A stretch of DNA of 21,543 nucleotides. Origin: PNKC01 sp039917655. Its GTDB lineage: Bacteria > Chloroflexota > Dehalococcoidia > Tepidiformales > Tepidiformaceae. The translations under genes and the position numbers were made by a program. Location of the stretch: NCBI GenBank assembly GCA_039917655.1, contig JBDSJC010000030.1, forward strand, positions 1-21,543, in the 5' to 3' direction. The notes under the pieces were generated by a model. It had not been told where the DNA came from, ran no database searches, and saw only the letters and a program-made list of their open reading frames with translations. This document shows positions 13,996 to 20,474 of the stretch, one piece after another. How positions within the stretch are numbered: the stretch's first letter is position 1; each line of letters opens with the position of its first letter.

Positions 13996-14001
13996 AGTGT
14001 A
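13996..14001 (-). promoter_or_regulatory. -10 box TACACT before the rhomboid-like gene
   Basis: TACACT is followed by 6 nt and an ATG at 13989 that begins a 7-codon ORF (MRRSALA). The stop of that ORF overlaps the rhomboid ATG as ATGA. The transcript would therefore be leaderless for the tiny ORF and SD-led for the main gene. Confidence 0.5.
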
Positions 14002-14106
14002 TGACCGTCGAGGGCGGCCCTGCGGCGCCAAAGGTTAAGAACGCATTCAAAGTAGGGAAGGCCCCGGCTTGATTGCCTCACAATCGCCGTGGCCGGGCGG
14101 GGTGGC

Positions 14107-14691
14107 TTACCAGGGGCGCTTCCACTTGCCCCAGTTGAACGGCTCAATGCCGCTTTCCGTGAGCTGCCAGATCGTCGCTTCGGGCTTGCCGTGTTCATCG
14201 ATTTCGAGGAAGCCGACCGTGCCGAGCTGAGTATCGAGGTTGCGTGGATAGGTGGGCGAGCCAGGGTTCACGCAGAGCACCCCATTGATATGGTCGATCG
14301 CCTCGACGTGGGTGTCGCCGTAGATCAGGACGTCGAGTTCGGTGGTCCCGAAGTAGCGCATCATCGCCCTTTCGAGCGTGAGGTTCGGCGGAAACTCGGG
14401 GATCGGGACATCGTGCGTGATGCCAATGCGCAGACCGCCGAGTTCGACCAGCCACGCTTCGCGCAGCCGCTTGTCGAAGGGCTGTATGGGGCGCCCGCCG
14501 GAGCCGTCATCACCGTTTCCACGGGCCACGTAAGTGGGTGCTACATCGCTTAGCTGGTCGATGACCACCAGGTCATGGATATCTCCGGCGTGGAGGATGT
14601 AATCGACGCCGGCGAAGGCCTCGAAGACCTGGGGCCAGAGTTCGTGGCGCGCTTCGGGGATGTGGGTATCGGAGATCAGGCCGATTCGCAT
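14107..14691 (-). CDS. YfcE/MJ0936-type metallophosphoesterase
   Basis: A 194-residue calcineurin-like phosphoesterase of the YfcE group. Metal ligands visible are D8 and H10 in LISDTHIP, D37 in LHAGDIHD, N59 in ARGNGDD, H93 in ITHDVP and H128 in IYGDTHVE, with VNPGSPTYPR closing the fold. One position differs from the usual GHTH: D126 replaces the first His, and THDVP replaces the usual GHGH-like sequence. Activity may therefore differ from the YfcE phosphodiesterase. The ATG at 14691 follows TACGCT by 7 nt, so it is probably leaderless. The region just upstream of that box is a GC-rich heptamer tract, so repeat number may affect the promoter. No operon partner is adjacent. Confidence 0.92.
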   Translation of the reverse strand: MRIGLISDTHIPEARHELWPQVFEAFAGVDYILHAGDIHDLVVIDQLSDVAPTYVARGNGDDGSGGRPIQPFDKRLREAWLVELGGLRIGITHDVPIPEFPPNLTLERAMMRYFGTTELDVLIYGDTHVEAIDHINGVLCVNPGSPTYPRNLDTQLGTVGFLEIDEHGKPEATIWQLTESGIEPFNWGKWKRPW

Positions 14692-14698
14692 ATGGCGG

Positions 14699-14704
14699 AG
14701 CGTA
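14699..14704 (-). promoter_or_regulatory. -10 box TACGCT of the phosphoesterase, next to a heptamer tract
   Basis: TACGCT lies 7 nt before the ATG on the minus strand. The -35 position falls inside the heptamer tract at 14707-14741. Confidence 0.55.
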
Positions 14705-14706
14705 CA

Positions 14707-14741
14707 GGGGCGAGGGGCGAGGGGCGAGGGGCGAGGGGCGA
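14707..14741. repeat. Heptamer tandem repeat GGGGCGA, five copies
   Basis: Five perfect GGGGCGA units upstream of the phosphoesterase -10 box, covering the expected -35 region of that promoter. It has the same 7-bp period as the repeat in mnmA but an unrelated sequence. Confidence 0.93.
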
Positions 14742-14865
14742 GGACCCGGGTGCAACGCGGTTCTGAACGCCTGGCAGCGGGCGGAGGAGAGCGTCGCGGC
14801 GCTTGTCTGCACGCGCGCTACTGACTCTGGGGCGAGCCGCCCCTCATCTTCTTGCCGCGCCAGCC

Positions 14866-14871
14866 GATATT
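14866..14871 (+). promoter_or_regulatory. Weak -10-like GATATT before the small membrane protein
   Basis: GATATT is followed by 6 nt and the ATG. The first base differs from TANNNT, so this is a poorer example of the leaderless pattern. Confidence 0.3.
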
Positions 14872-14877
14872 CCTTGT

Positions 14878-15135
14878 ATGTCACGCTTCTGGGTCTGGGG
14901 AGTCCGCAATCCGTGTGTGTTGCTCGGCGGCCTTGTCACGGCGGCAGCGTTGAACGGCGTGGCCGATCAGTCGATTGCCTTCACCGTATTGCTCGTTTTC
15001 GGCGTGCTGGCCGAAGCCTCGAACCACCTGGCGCGTAGGGCGAAGGCCAAGGAGCAGCGCGCCCGCGAGGCCCGAAACGCCGTCCGCGCTGCGACCGAGT
15101 TGCGCGAGAGCTTTCAGCACCGCAAAGCCGCCTGA
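14878..15135 (+). CDS. Small membrane protein, 85 aa
   Basis: An 85-residue protein with two hydrophobic segments, about residues 12-27 and 32-48, followed by a basic, charged helix (ARRAKAKEQRAREARNAV and on) that should lie on the cytoplasmic side. I do not recognise a family. The start at ATG 14878 (MSRFWVWG) is preferred over the longer ORF from 14803, because a -10-like GATATT ends 6 nt upstream and the extra N-terminal residues are uninformative. It precedes the acyltransferase by about 200 bp, with an apparently separate promoter for that gene. Confidence 0.6.
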   Translation: MSRFWVWGVRNPCVLLGGLVTAAALNGVADQSIAFTVLLVFGVLAEASNHLARRAKAKEQRAREARNAVRAATELRESFQHRKAA

Positions 15136-15331
15136 ACGAATTCGCGATCTCGCGTTCGCCACGGTTTGTCTGCCTGATCCAGGCCGATGACTGCGCGGCG
15201 GCTTTAAAGACGGCGGGCTCGCGGCCGTGATCCAGCATCTGATTCGTAACGTAGGCGAAGGCGAACTGGTGCTCGGCCTGTCGAAGGCTGAAGGCCTCCA
15301 GCGCAGCCCCCACGCCGGGCCGCTGGTACAC
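15136..15331 (-). pseudogene. Possible protein-gene remnant in the 15.1-15.3 kb gap
   Basis: The minus strand stays open here and its translation looks protein-like rather than random. It contains FSLRQAEHQFAFAYVTNQML followed by DHGREPAVFKAAAQSSAWI. It has no start, no SD and no proper end, and it passes into the antisense of the small membrane protein gene. It faintly recalls a helical segment of acyl-CoA dehydrogenases, but I cannot identify it. Low confidence. Confidence 0.2.
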
Positions 15332-15332
15332 T
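15327..15332 (+). promoter_or_regulatory. -10 box TACACT, leaderless start of the acyltransferase
   Basis: TACACT, then 7 nt, then the ATG at 15340. There is no SD. Confidence 0.55.
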
Positions 15333-15339
15333 CGGGCGG

Positions 15340-16554
15340 ATGGCAGTAGCGACCGCAACCGTGGCCCCAAGGGCGTCTCTGCTGGAACGGCCAGCGAACT
15401 TTCCGCGGCTGGACTCGCTCACCGGGCTGCGATTTTTCGCTGCCTTCCTTGTGCTCATACACCACTTCACCAACTTCGCGCAGCTGCCCCTCATCTGGCG
15501 CTGGGCCGGGTTCGGCACCACTGGCGTCAGCTTCTTTTTCGTGCTCTCCGGCTTCGTGCTGACCTGGTCGTTCGTGCCAACCGACACTTCGCCAAGGTTC
15601 TACTGGCGGCGGTTCGCGCGCGTCTGGCCCCTGCATTTTGTGACCACCCTCCTGGCCATCCCTGTGTTCTATATGTGGCGCGATGTGCCGATGGACTGGA
15701 CCGGCGTCATCCTCTCGGTCTTCCTGTTGCACGCCTGGGTACCGACGGTGAGCACATATTTTGCGGGCAATCCTGCGTCGTGGTCGCTCTCCTGCGAGCT
15801 GTTTTTCTACGCCATCCACCCATTCCTGGTGCGGAGGACGCTGGCTGCCGGGTTGGCCCTGCTGGCGGCGGCCACAGCTGCCGTGCTGGTCGCCCTCTAC
15901 GTGGTGGCGGACCTCGCTATCGACTGGCCCGCGCGGATCGCCGGGTGGCTGCTGTACATTTCGCCGATCTTCCGGGTGGGCGAGTTCCTGGTGGGCATGG
16001 CGTTGGCCTCCGCCATTCGGCGGGGGGTGCGAATCCCGGTGGGGATCATCCCGGCGGTGCTCCTGCTGGGCGCATGGTTCACGCTCTACTACGACATCGC
16101 GCCGCACCTGGGCGCCACGCTACAGATCGCCATCGCGGACCTCAGCTACCCGGCGATGGCCGTGCTCTACGGCCTGTTGATCGCCGCCGCCGCGCAACGG
16201 GACCTTGCGCGGCGGCCGTCGCTCTTGCGCGCGAGGCCGATGGTGCTGCTCGGGCAGTGGTCGTACGCGCTCTACCTGGTGCACGCCACGATCATCTACG
16301 CGCTCATCGAACTGATCGGCGTGCGCACATACTCGGTGCTCAACATTGGCTGGCTGGCAGCAATTTCCGTGCTCGCCGTGGGTGCGGCGGCGCTCCTTTA
16401 CTACGGCATCGAACACCCGCTGGAGGCGTGGTTGCGAAGAATGCAGCAGCGGAAGCCAGCGGAAGGTGACCCGCTTCCGGGGGCGATTGACGCGACAGCG
16501 GGGTCGGCAACGCTCCACCGGGAAGCCACTTCGGACCGTGGCGCAAGGTGGTAG
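15340..16554 (+). CDS. Acyltransferase 3 family membrane protein (OafA/YrhL-like)
   Basis: A 404-residue membrane protein with about ten hydrophobic segments. The N-terminal hallmark LDSLTGLRFFAAFLVLIHHF carries the conserved Arg (R31) and the His residues at 41-42 expected of acyltransferase-3 proteins. These transfer acetyl or other acyl groups to sugars of exopolysaccharide, O-antigen or lipid carriers. The acceptor is unknown, and no glycan gene cluster is adjacent. It lacks the C-terminal SGNH domain found in some members. The ATG at 15340 follows TACACT by 7 nt. The last codons and stop overlap a second TANNNT box that may serve the next gene. Confidence 0.93.
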   Translation: MAVATATVAPRASLLERPANFPRLDSLTGLRFFAAFLVLIHHFTNFAQLPLIWRWAGFGTTGVSFFFVLSGFVLTWSFVPTDTSPRFYWRRFARVWPLHFVTTLLAIPVFYMWRDVPMDWTGVILSVFLLHAWVPTVSTYFAGNPASWSLSCELFFYAIHPFLVRRTLAAGLALLAAATAAVLVALYVVADLAIDWPARIAGWLLYISPIFRVGEFLVGMALASAIRRGVRIPVGIIPAVLLLGAWFTLYYDIAPHLGATLQIAIADLSYPAMAVLYGLLIAAAAQRDLARRPSLLRARPMVLLGQWSYALYLVHATIIYALIELIGVRTYSVLNIGWLAAISVLAVGAAALLYYGIEHPLEAWLRRMQQRKPAEGDPLPGAIDATAGSATLHREATSDRGARW

Positions 16555-16557
16555 ACT
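16552..16557 (+). promoter_or_regulatory. Possible -10 box TAGACT overlapping the acyltransferase stop
   Basis: TAGACT shares its TAG with the acyltransferase stop codon and lies 18 nt before the next ATG. It would leave a leader of about 10 nt without an SD. Confidence 0.35.
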
Positions 16558-16575
16558 GCGCGCGATCCGTCGTGG

Positions 16576-16809
16576 ATGCCGAAGCCGGGGGCGGCTGACT
16601 TGGCGAAGCGCGAGAAGTTCGGGAAGGACCACGGCAAGGAGATCACCCCGCCGAAAGCTACAGCCAGCGGCGCGGGCTTCGAAGTGGTGGCTTTCCAGGT
16701 GGTCGAGCAGGCTGTGCAGCGCGCGACCGTGCACGTTGCCAGGGATGGCAAGGTGAAGGCGCAGTTTGCATCCGTGGCGGCGAGCCTTCGGCTGGTGGCC
16801 GGCCACTAG
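16576..16809 (+). CDS. Small hypothetical protein, 77 aa
   Basis: A 77-residue protein, lysine-rich in its first third, then helix-forming (FEVVAFQVVEQAVQR) and ending in an alternating stretch (VHVARDGKVKAQF). There is no signal peptide or membrane segment. Codon third positions are strongly GC-biased, as in neighbouring real genes. It starts 21 bp after the acyltransferase stop. I do not recognise a family. Nucleic-acid binding through the basic N-terminus is only a guess. Confidence 0.5.
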   Translation: MPKPGAADLAKREKFGKDHGKEITPPKATASGAGFEVVAFQVVEQAVQRATVHVARDGKVKAQFASVAASLRLVAGH

Positions 16810-16879
16810 GCCGTTGGCCTTCGGCGGTTGGCCGTTGGCGCTTAGCTGCTAGCCTTCCCGCCGCCGCAGAGCGACAGAC

Positions 16880-16885
16880 TACAGT
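16880..16885 (+). promoter_or_regulatory. -10 box TACAGT, leaderless start of the Cys/His-motif gene
   Basis: TACAGT is followed by 5 nt and ATG 16891. This favours the longer protein over an internal ATG at 16921. Confidence 0.45.
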
Positions 16886-16890
16886 TGGTG

Positions 16891-17409
16891 ATGTGGCGGC
16901 GTGGCCCGCACGTTGGTCAGATGAAGTGCGGTTCGAAAGAGACGAAGAGCAAAACGCCTTGTGGCTACGAGATCGAGAAGTGTCCGTACGCTCGTCATTC
17001 GGGCGATTCAGCCGCGCCGGAGCGGCACGGGGCAGGGACGGGGCAGCAATCCGGCGGCCTCGGGGAAACGCCTGAGAGGGCGGCCGGCCCGGCGGTCAGC
17101 GAAAGGCCCGAGGCGGTCGCCGAGCGCGACCTGCGGGACCTGGCCTGGTGGACGGCGGGCGCGCTCATCGATGGGACGATGGAGGCGCGAGATGTCTCGG
17201 CGATGTGCACGCTGATCCGCACGCTGCATGCGCTCGGTCCGGAGCCGGAGGACCAGGAGGCTGTGCTCAAGGAGATCGAACTGCGCGGCGTGGTGATGAA
17301 CGGCTTTCCGCCGCGCAACGAAGAGGAATGGGCGCTTGCCGAACAGGTCTTCGATGCAGACGCCATCGCCGAATTCCATCGTTGGGAGGCGACGGGCCAC
17401 GGCTGGTGA
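16891..17409 (+). CDS. Hypothetical protein with N-terminal Cys/His zinc-binding-like motif, 172 aa
   Basis: The N-terminus holds C13, C24, C31 and H36, a C-x10-C-x6-C-x4-H pattern typical of a small zinc-binding fold. Similar CG-K-T-x-PCG-C-H patterns occur in short unknown proteins of phage and mobile regions. A Gly/Ala/Pro-rich linker (about 38-80) leads to a helical C-terminal domain, from about RDLRDLAWWTAGALID to residue 172. I do not recognise the family. TACAGT lies 5 nt before the ATG. An alternative start at 16921 would keep the motif intact. It ends 22 bp before the repeat block, opposite the end of the transporter operon. Confidence 0.65.
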   Translation: MWRRGPHVGQMKCGSKETKSKTPCGYEIEKCPYARHSGDSAAPERHGAGTGQQSGGLGETPERAAGPAVSERPEAVAERDLRDLAWWTAGALIDGTMEARDVSAMCTLIRTLHALGPEPEDQEAVLKEIELRGVVMNGFPPRNEEEWALAEQVFDADAIAEFHRWEATGHGW

Positions 17410-17430
17410 GCGGCCCGCGGATGCACAGAG

Positions 17431-17597
17431 CGTTGCCTCACGAAGGCCACCCGGAGCGCGGCCCTTCGACAGGGCTCAGGGTGAACGGGTTTTCGAAGAG
17501 CGGATCCACCGGTTCTCTCCCGCTCGTCCTGACCCTGAGCCAGTCGAAGGGTCGAAGGATGAACACTCCGTCGACAGGAACCGAGGCGGCCCGTCCC
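17431..17597. repeat. Direct repeat copy 1 (167 bp), hairpin-forming
   Basis: It begins CGTTGCCTCACGAAGGCC and ends CCGAGGCGGCCCGTCCC. It carries complementary arms, CCCTTCGACAGGGCTCAGGGT and later ACCCTGAGCCAGTCGAAGG in short form, that can fold into a long hairpin. It is nearly identical to copy 2 but has an 8-bp extension (GGGTCGAA). Confidence 0.93.
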
Positions 17598-17618
17598 GGC
17601 GACCAGGGATCATCGGGG

Positions 17619-17777
17619 CGTTGCCTCACGAAGGCCACCCGGCGCGCGGCCCTTCGACAGGGCTCAGGGTGGACGGGTTTTCGAAGAGCGGATCCACCGG
17701 CTCTCTCCCGTTCGTCCTGACCCTGAGCCAGTCGAAGGATGAACACTCCGTCGGCAAGAACCGAGGCGGCCCGTCCC
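17619..17777. repeat. Direct repeat copy 2 (159 bp), abutting the permease stop
   Basis: The second copy, 21 bp after copy 1, with only a few base differences and without the 8-bp extension. It ends exactly at the base before the stop codon of the transporter permease, so the transcript end of that operon runs straight into the hairpin-forming repeat. It may terminate or protect the mRNA, although there is no U-tract. Confidence 0.93.
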
Positions 17778-18584
17778 CTACCCCCCGATTCCCACTTGCG
17801 GGTTGGCCGCGGCGGCCAAGGCGGCGTCTCGGACGGCGCGCGTTTCGGGGCCCTTTTCGAGCCGAGCGGCGATCAGCGAGAGGATGTAACAGGGGATAAA
17901 ATAGAGCAGCCCCACCACCAGCAGCACTTCGATCGCGTTGCTGTTGGCCGGGTTTTCGTAGATCAGACGGCCGCGGCGGATCAGCTCGAAGACGCCGATA
18001 ATCGAGGCCAGTGACGTGTCCTTGAAGAGCGTGATCAGCTGGCTGACGAGGCCGGGGGCCATCCGCCGGAGGGCCATCGGAATGGCGATCTCGCGCATCG
18101 TCTGGAGGTAGGTGAGGCCGAGCGCCCGGCCCGCTTCGATGATCCCTTTCGAAATCGAGAGGATGCCGGCGCGCATGATCTCGGCGACAACCGCGCTGTT
18201 GTAGAGCGTCAGCGCGAGCACTGCCGCCCAGAAGCGGTCGATGCGGCCAGCGTCATCTACCAGGTTGTCGCCGAAAGGGATGTTCAGCAGCCAGCCCAGA
18301 TCCACTCTACCGCCGCCAAAGAAGACAAAGAAGAGCAGCAGCAGCAGCGGTGTTGCGCGGAAGCCCTCGACGTAGGTCGTGGCCGCCCAGCGCACGCCGC
18401 GAACGGGAGCGAGGCGGGCGACGGCCATCGTTATTCCCACGAGGAGGCTGAGGACGATGGCGATGAAGGCCATCTTCGTGACCAGCCAGAGGGCCTTCAG
18501 GAGGAACTCCCAGTAGACCCATTCCTTGAACACTTCCCAGTTCCCGGGAAGTCGATCGAGCAGTGCGCCCCAGAGGTCGGTCAT
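17778..18584 (-). CDS. Amino acid ABC transporter permease (HisM/GlnP family)
   Basis: A 268-residue permease of the polar amino acid (PAAT) family with about five or six membrane segments. The cytoplasmic EAA loop is clear, EAGRALGL around residues 150-157 followed by a conserved Gly/Pro pattern, and it docks the ATPase. EGFRATPLLL at 73-82 is the family's RGTPLL-like region. Its ATG overlaps the stop of the upstream permease by 4 bp (ATGA), so the two are translationally coupled and should form the heterodimeric channel. The C-terminus after LEKGPETRAV is a charged and then alanine-rich tail. The last gene of the operon, it ends against a hairpin repeat. Confidence 0.94.
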   Translation of the reverse strand: MTDLWGALLDRLPGNWEVFKEWVYWEFLLKALWLVTKMAFIAIVLSLLVGITMAVARLAPVRGVRWAATTYVEGFRATPLLLLLFFVFFGGGRVDLGWLLNIPFGDNLVDDAGRIDRFWAAVLALTLYNSAVVAEIMRAGILSISKGIIEAGRALGLTYLQTMREIAIPMALRRMAPGLVSQLITLFKDTSLASIIGVFELIRRGRLIYENPANSNAIEVLLVVGLLYFIPCYILSLIAARLEKGPETRAVRDAALAAAANPQVGIGG

Positions 18585-19330
18585 GTCGCCCTCCCCACAC
18601 GGCTTTCCAGGCGGGACGAAGCCCAGGCCAACGGCAGCGTCAACGCCAGGTAGAGCAGACCTGCCGCAGTGAATGCTTCGAAGGTCAGGAAGTTGCGCTG
18701 CTGAATGTTGTCCGCGGTCTGCAAGAGCTCGGTCACGCCGATGACGGAGACCAGGGCACTGTTGCGAAAGAGCGCGCTGAAGATGCTCGTGAGCAGCGGG
18801 ATGGCGATGCGGATCGCCTGGGGGACGATGACATAGAGGCGGGTCTGCACGTAATTCAGGCCGAGAGAGCGGGAGGCCTCGTTTTGGCCCTTGTCCACCG
18901 AGAGCAGGCCGCTGCGCAAGGCTTCCGAGGTGTACGCCCCAGTGTAGAGCGTCAGGCCGATGAGCCCCGCTTGAAACGGCGACAGCAGCCAGGTCACCTC
19001 GCCGTAGAGCGGCAGATCGAAGTGCGGGAACTTGGGCAGGGCGAAGAAGAAGAAGTAGAGCTGGAGCAGCAGCGGCGTGTTGCGAAACGTTTCCACGTAG
19101 GCGCCCGAGAAGAAGCGGAGCAGCCAGAAATCGCTGGTGCGGAAGAGCGCGACGATTCCTCCAAACAGCACCGCGAGCACCATCGAAAGGATCGTCAATT
19201 CGATCGTCAGCCAGTAGCCATCGCGAATCTGGCGCGGGTTATCGACGATGATCTGGATGACGTCCCGGCCGAAGGCGGCGAGCGAGACGAGCCAGTCGAC
19301 CAGTCCGGAGATGAAAAAGACGAGCATCAT
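18581..19330 (-). CDS. Amino acid ABC transporter permease (HisQ/GlnP family)
   Basis: A 249-residue permease of the same family. The EAA loop EASRSLGL is at 151-158, the ETFRNTPLLLQ region at 80-90 and membrane segments cover most of the protein. The EAA loop is preceded by KGQN as in Glu/Gln transporters. It starts with two Met codons at 19330 and 19327 without a good SD. The 120 bp between it and the binding-protein gene holds a strong hairpin (19390-19409), so it is probably translated from read-through of the upstream message. It overlaps the next permease by ATGA. Confidence 0.94.
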   Translation of the reverse strand: MMLVFFISGLVDWLVSLAAFGRDVIQIIVDNPRQIRDGYWLTIELTILSMVLAVLFGGIVALFRTSDFWLLRFFSGAYVETFRNTPLLLQLYFFFFALPKFPHFDLPLYGEVTWLLSPFQAGLIGLTLYTGAYTSEALRSGLLSVDKGQNEASRSLGLNYVQTRLYVIVPQAIRIAIPLLTSIFSALFRNSALVSVIGVTELLQTADNIQQRNFLTFEAFTAAGLLYLALTLPLAWASSRLESRVGRAT

Positions 19331-19389
19331 GGGGATGATGCCCGTCTTTCGTTACGACAGGGCAGAGGACGCCGGGGCGGCCACCTAAG

Positions 19390-19409
19390 GGCGGGGCTTT
19401 CGCCCCACC
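19390..19409 (-). promoter_or_regulatory. GNRA-loop hairpin between binding-protein and permease genes
   Basis: On the transcript strand GGTGGGGC-GAAA-GCCCCGCC forms an 8-bp stem with one G-U pair and a GAAA tetraloop, placed after the binding-protein stop. There is no run of U after it, and the operon continues. It is therefore more likely an mRNA-stabilising or 3'-processing element, or a partial attenuator, than an intrinsic terminator. Confidence 0.6.
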
Positions 19410-19450
19410 CCTCTTCGGACCGCGCCCCGGCGCTTAACAGCACGCGTTGG

Positions 19451-20383
19451 TTACGGGGCTGCCGGCAGCTTGCTGCGAGCCTCGGCGGCCTTCGGCAGTC
19501 CCTCGAACTTGCCGAGGTACTGGTCGTAGATCTTGTCCCAGGTGCCGTCCTTAAACATGCGGTCCAACTGGCTGTTGATGTATGTCTGCATATCGTTTTT
19601 GCCCTTCTTCACGCCGATGCCGTACGGCTCGTCCGTGAACAGGCCGCCGACCAGCTTGACGCTGGGATCGGCTGCGGCAAAACCAAGCAGGATGACGTTG
19701 TCGGTGGAGACCGCGGCCACGCGGCCGTCCTTCATCGCCTGTACACACGCCGAGTAGACATCCAACAGGAGCAACTTAGCCTGCGGATACTTTGCCGCGA
19801 GCGTCTGGGCCGGGGTAGAACCCTGGACCGTGCAGACATCCTTGCCGTTCAGGTCGGCGGCGGTTTTGATGTCCGCGTTGTCCTTCTTCACGAGGATCGA
19901 CTGGCCCGCCTGGTAGTAGGGCTTGCTGAATTCGATCTGCGTCTTACGCTCGGCGTTGATTGTGAAGGTGGCGATCACGACGTCCACCTTGTCTTCCTGG
20001 AGAAAGGGGACGCGGTTCTTGGAGATCGCCTCTTCGAACTTGATCTGGTCTTCGGTAAGTCCGAGCGACTTGCCCAGTTCCTTGGCGATGGCGATGTCGA
20101 ATCCGTCCAGCTTGCCGCTGACGGCATCCTTCACACCGAAGCCGGGCTGATCGAACTTGACGCCAAAGGTGATCTTCTTGGCGGCGACGATCTTGCCCAT
20201 GGTGGAGTCCGCGGCGAACGTCGGCACGGCCGCCTTGGTGGCGGCTGACGTGGCGGCGCCGGTGACGCCCGCCTTCGGCGTGACCTTGGAGGTGTTGTCG
20301 TCGTCTCCGCAAGCGGCTGCGACCAGCGCGAAGGCGGCGAAGATGGCGAACAACGCCAGCAACAACCGTGGTTTCTTAAACAA
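19451..20383 (-). CDS. Amino acid ABC transporter substrate-binding lipoprotein
   Basis: A 310-residue periplasmic-type binding protein of the PAAT/GlnH-GluB class. A lipoprotein signal peptide runs from residue 1 to the lipobox VAAAC at C25, followed by GDDDN and a Thr/Ala-rich linker. The core begins with KITFGVKFD and contains DGFDIAIAKELG and FSKPYYQAGQSI, motifs of amino acid binding proteins. The ligand is likely a polar amino acid such as Glu, Gln or Asp, but which one cannot be read. The start is TTG at 20383, with GGGAGG about 10 nt upstream, and gives the clean signal peptide; longer in-frame versions add sequence before the signal. It is second in the operon, 91 bp after the ATPase gene. 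Confidence 0.95.
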   Translation of the reverse strand: MFKKPRLLLALFAIFAAFALVAAACGDDDNTSKVTPKAGVTGAATSAATKAAVPTFAADSTMGKIVAAKKITFGVKFDQPGFGVKDAVSGKLDGFDIAIAKELGKSLGLTEDQIKFEEAISKNRVPFLQEDKVDVVIATFTINAERKTQIEFSKPYYQAGQSILVKKDNADIKTAADLNGKDVCTVQGSTPAQTLAAKYPQAKLLLLDVYSACVQAMKDGRVAAVSTDNVILLGFAAADPSVKLVGGLFTDEPYGIGVKKGKNDMQTYINSQLDRMFKDGTWDKIYDQYLGKFEGLPKAAEARSKLPAAP

Positions 20384-20405
20384 TGTGGTGGTTCCTCCCT
20401 GTGGT

Positions 20406-20421
20406 GGGACGTTAATGTCCC
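20406..20421 (-). promoter_or_regulatory. 16-bp palindrome in the leader of the binding-protein gene
   Basis: GGGAC-ATTAAC-GTCCC on the transcript strand lies just before the SD of the binding-protein gene. It could be a 5'-end hairpin that stabilises the message or an operator. A GACGTTA direct repeat overlaps it (20408-20414 and 20423-20429 on the plus strand). Confidence 0.45.
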
Positions 20422-20424
20422 CTG

Positions 20425-20430
20425 ACGTTA
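20425..20430 (-). promoter_or_regulatory. Possible internal -10 box TAACGT for the binding-protein gene
   Basis: TAACGT fits TANNNT and stands in the 91-bp gap after the ATPase. Transcription starting here would begin at the palindrome. There is no clear -35. Confidence 0.35.
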
Positions 20431-20474
20431 CGAGTACGTGCGAGAGCCCGTGCTCAGTTCCCTTGCGGCTCACC

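Noticed and set aside
14881..16107. Minus-strand ORF (408 aa) opposite the acyltransferase
   Set aside because: Highly charged, low-complexity translation typical of antisense to a membrane protein. Only the short part in the gap at 15136-15331 looked protein-like and is listed separately.
17431..17777. CRISPR array
   Set aside because: Only two long copies with a 21-bp gap and internal complementary arms; no short regular repeat-spacer pattern and no cas genes.
17336..17899. ORF running through the direct repeats (187 aa)
   Set aside because: The translation is just the repeat DNA read twice, with no start signal.
19390..19409. Intrinsic terminator after the binding-protein gene
   Set aside because: A strong stem but no U-run, and the permease genes downstream belong to the same transporter.
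18563..20248. Long plus-strand ORF (561 aa) opposite the permeases and binding protein
   Set aside because: Shadow of three well-supported genes on the other strand; no domain, no SD and no -10 box at its start.
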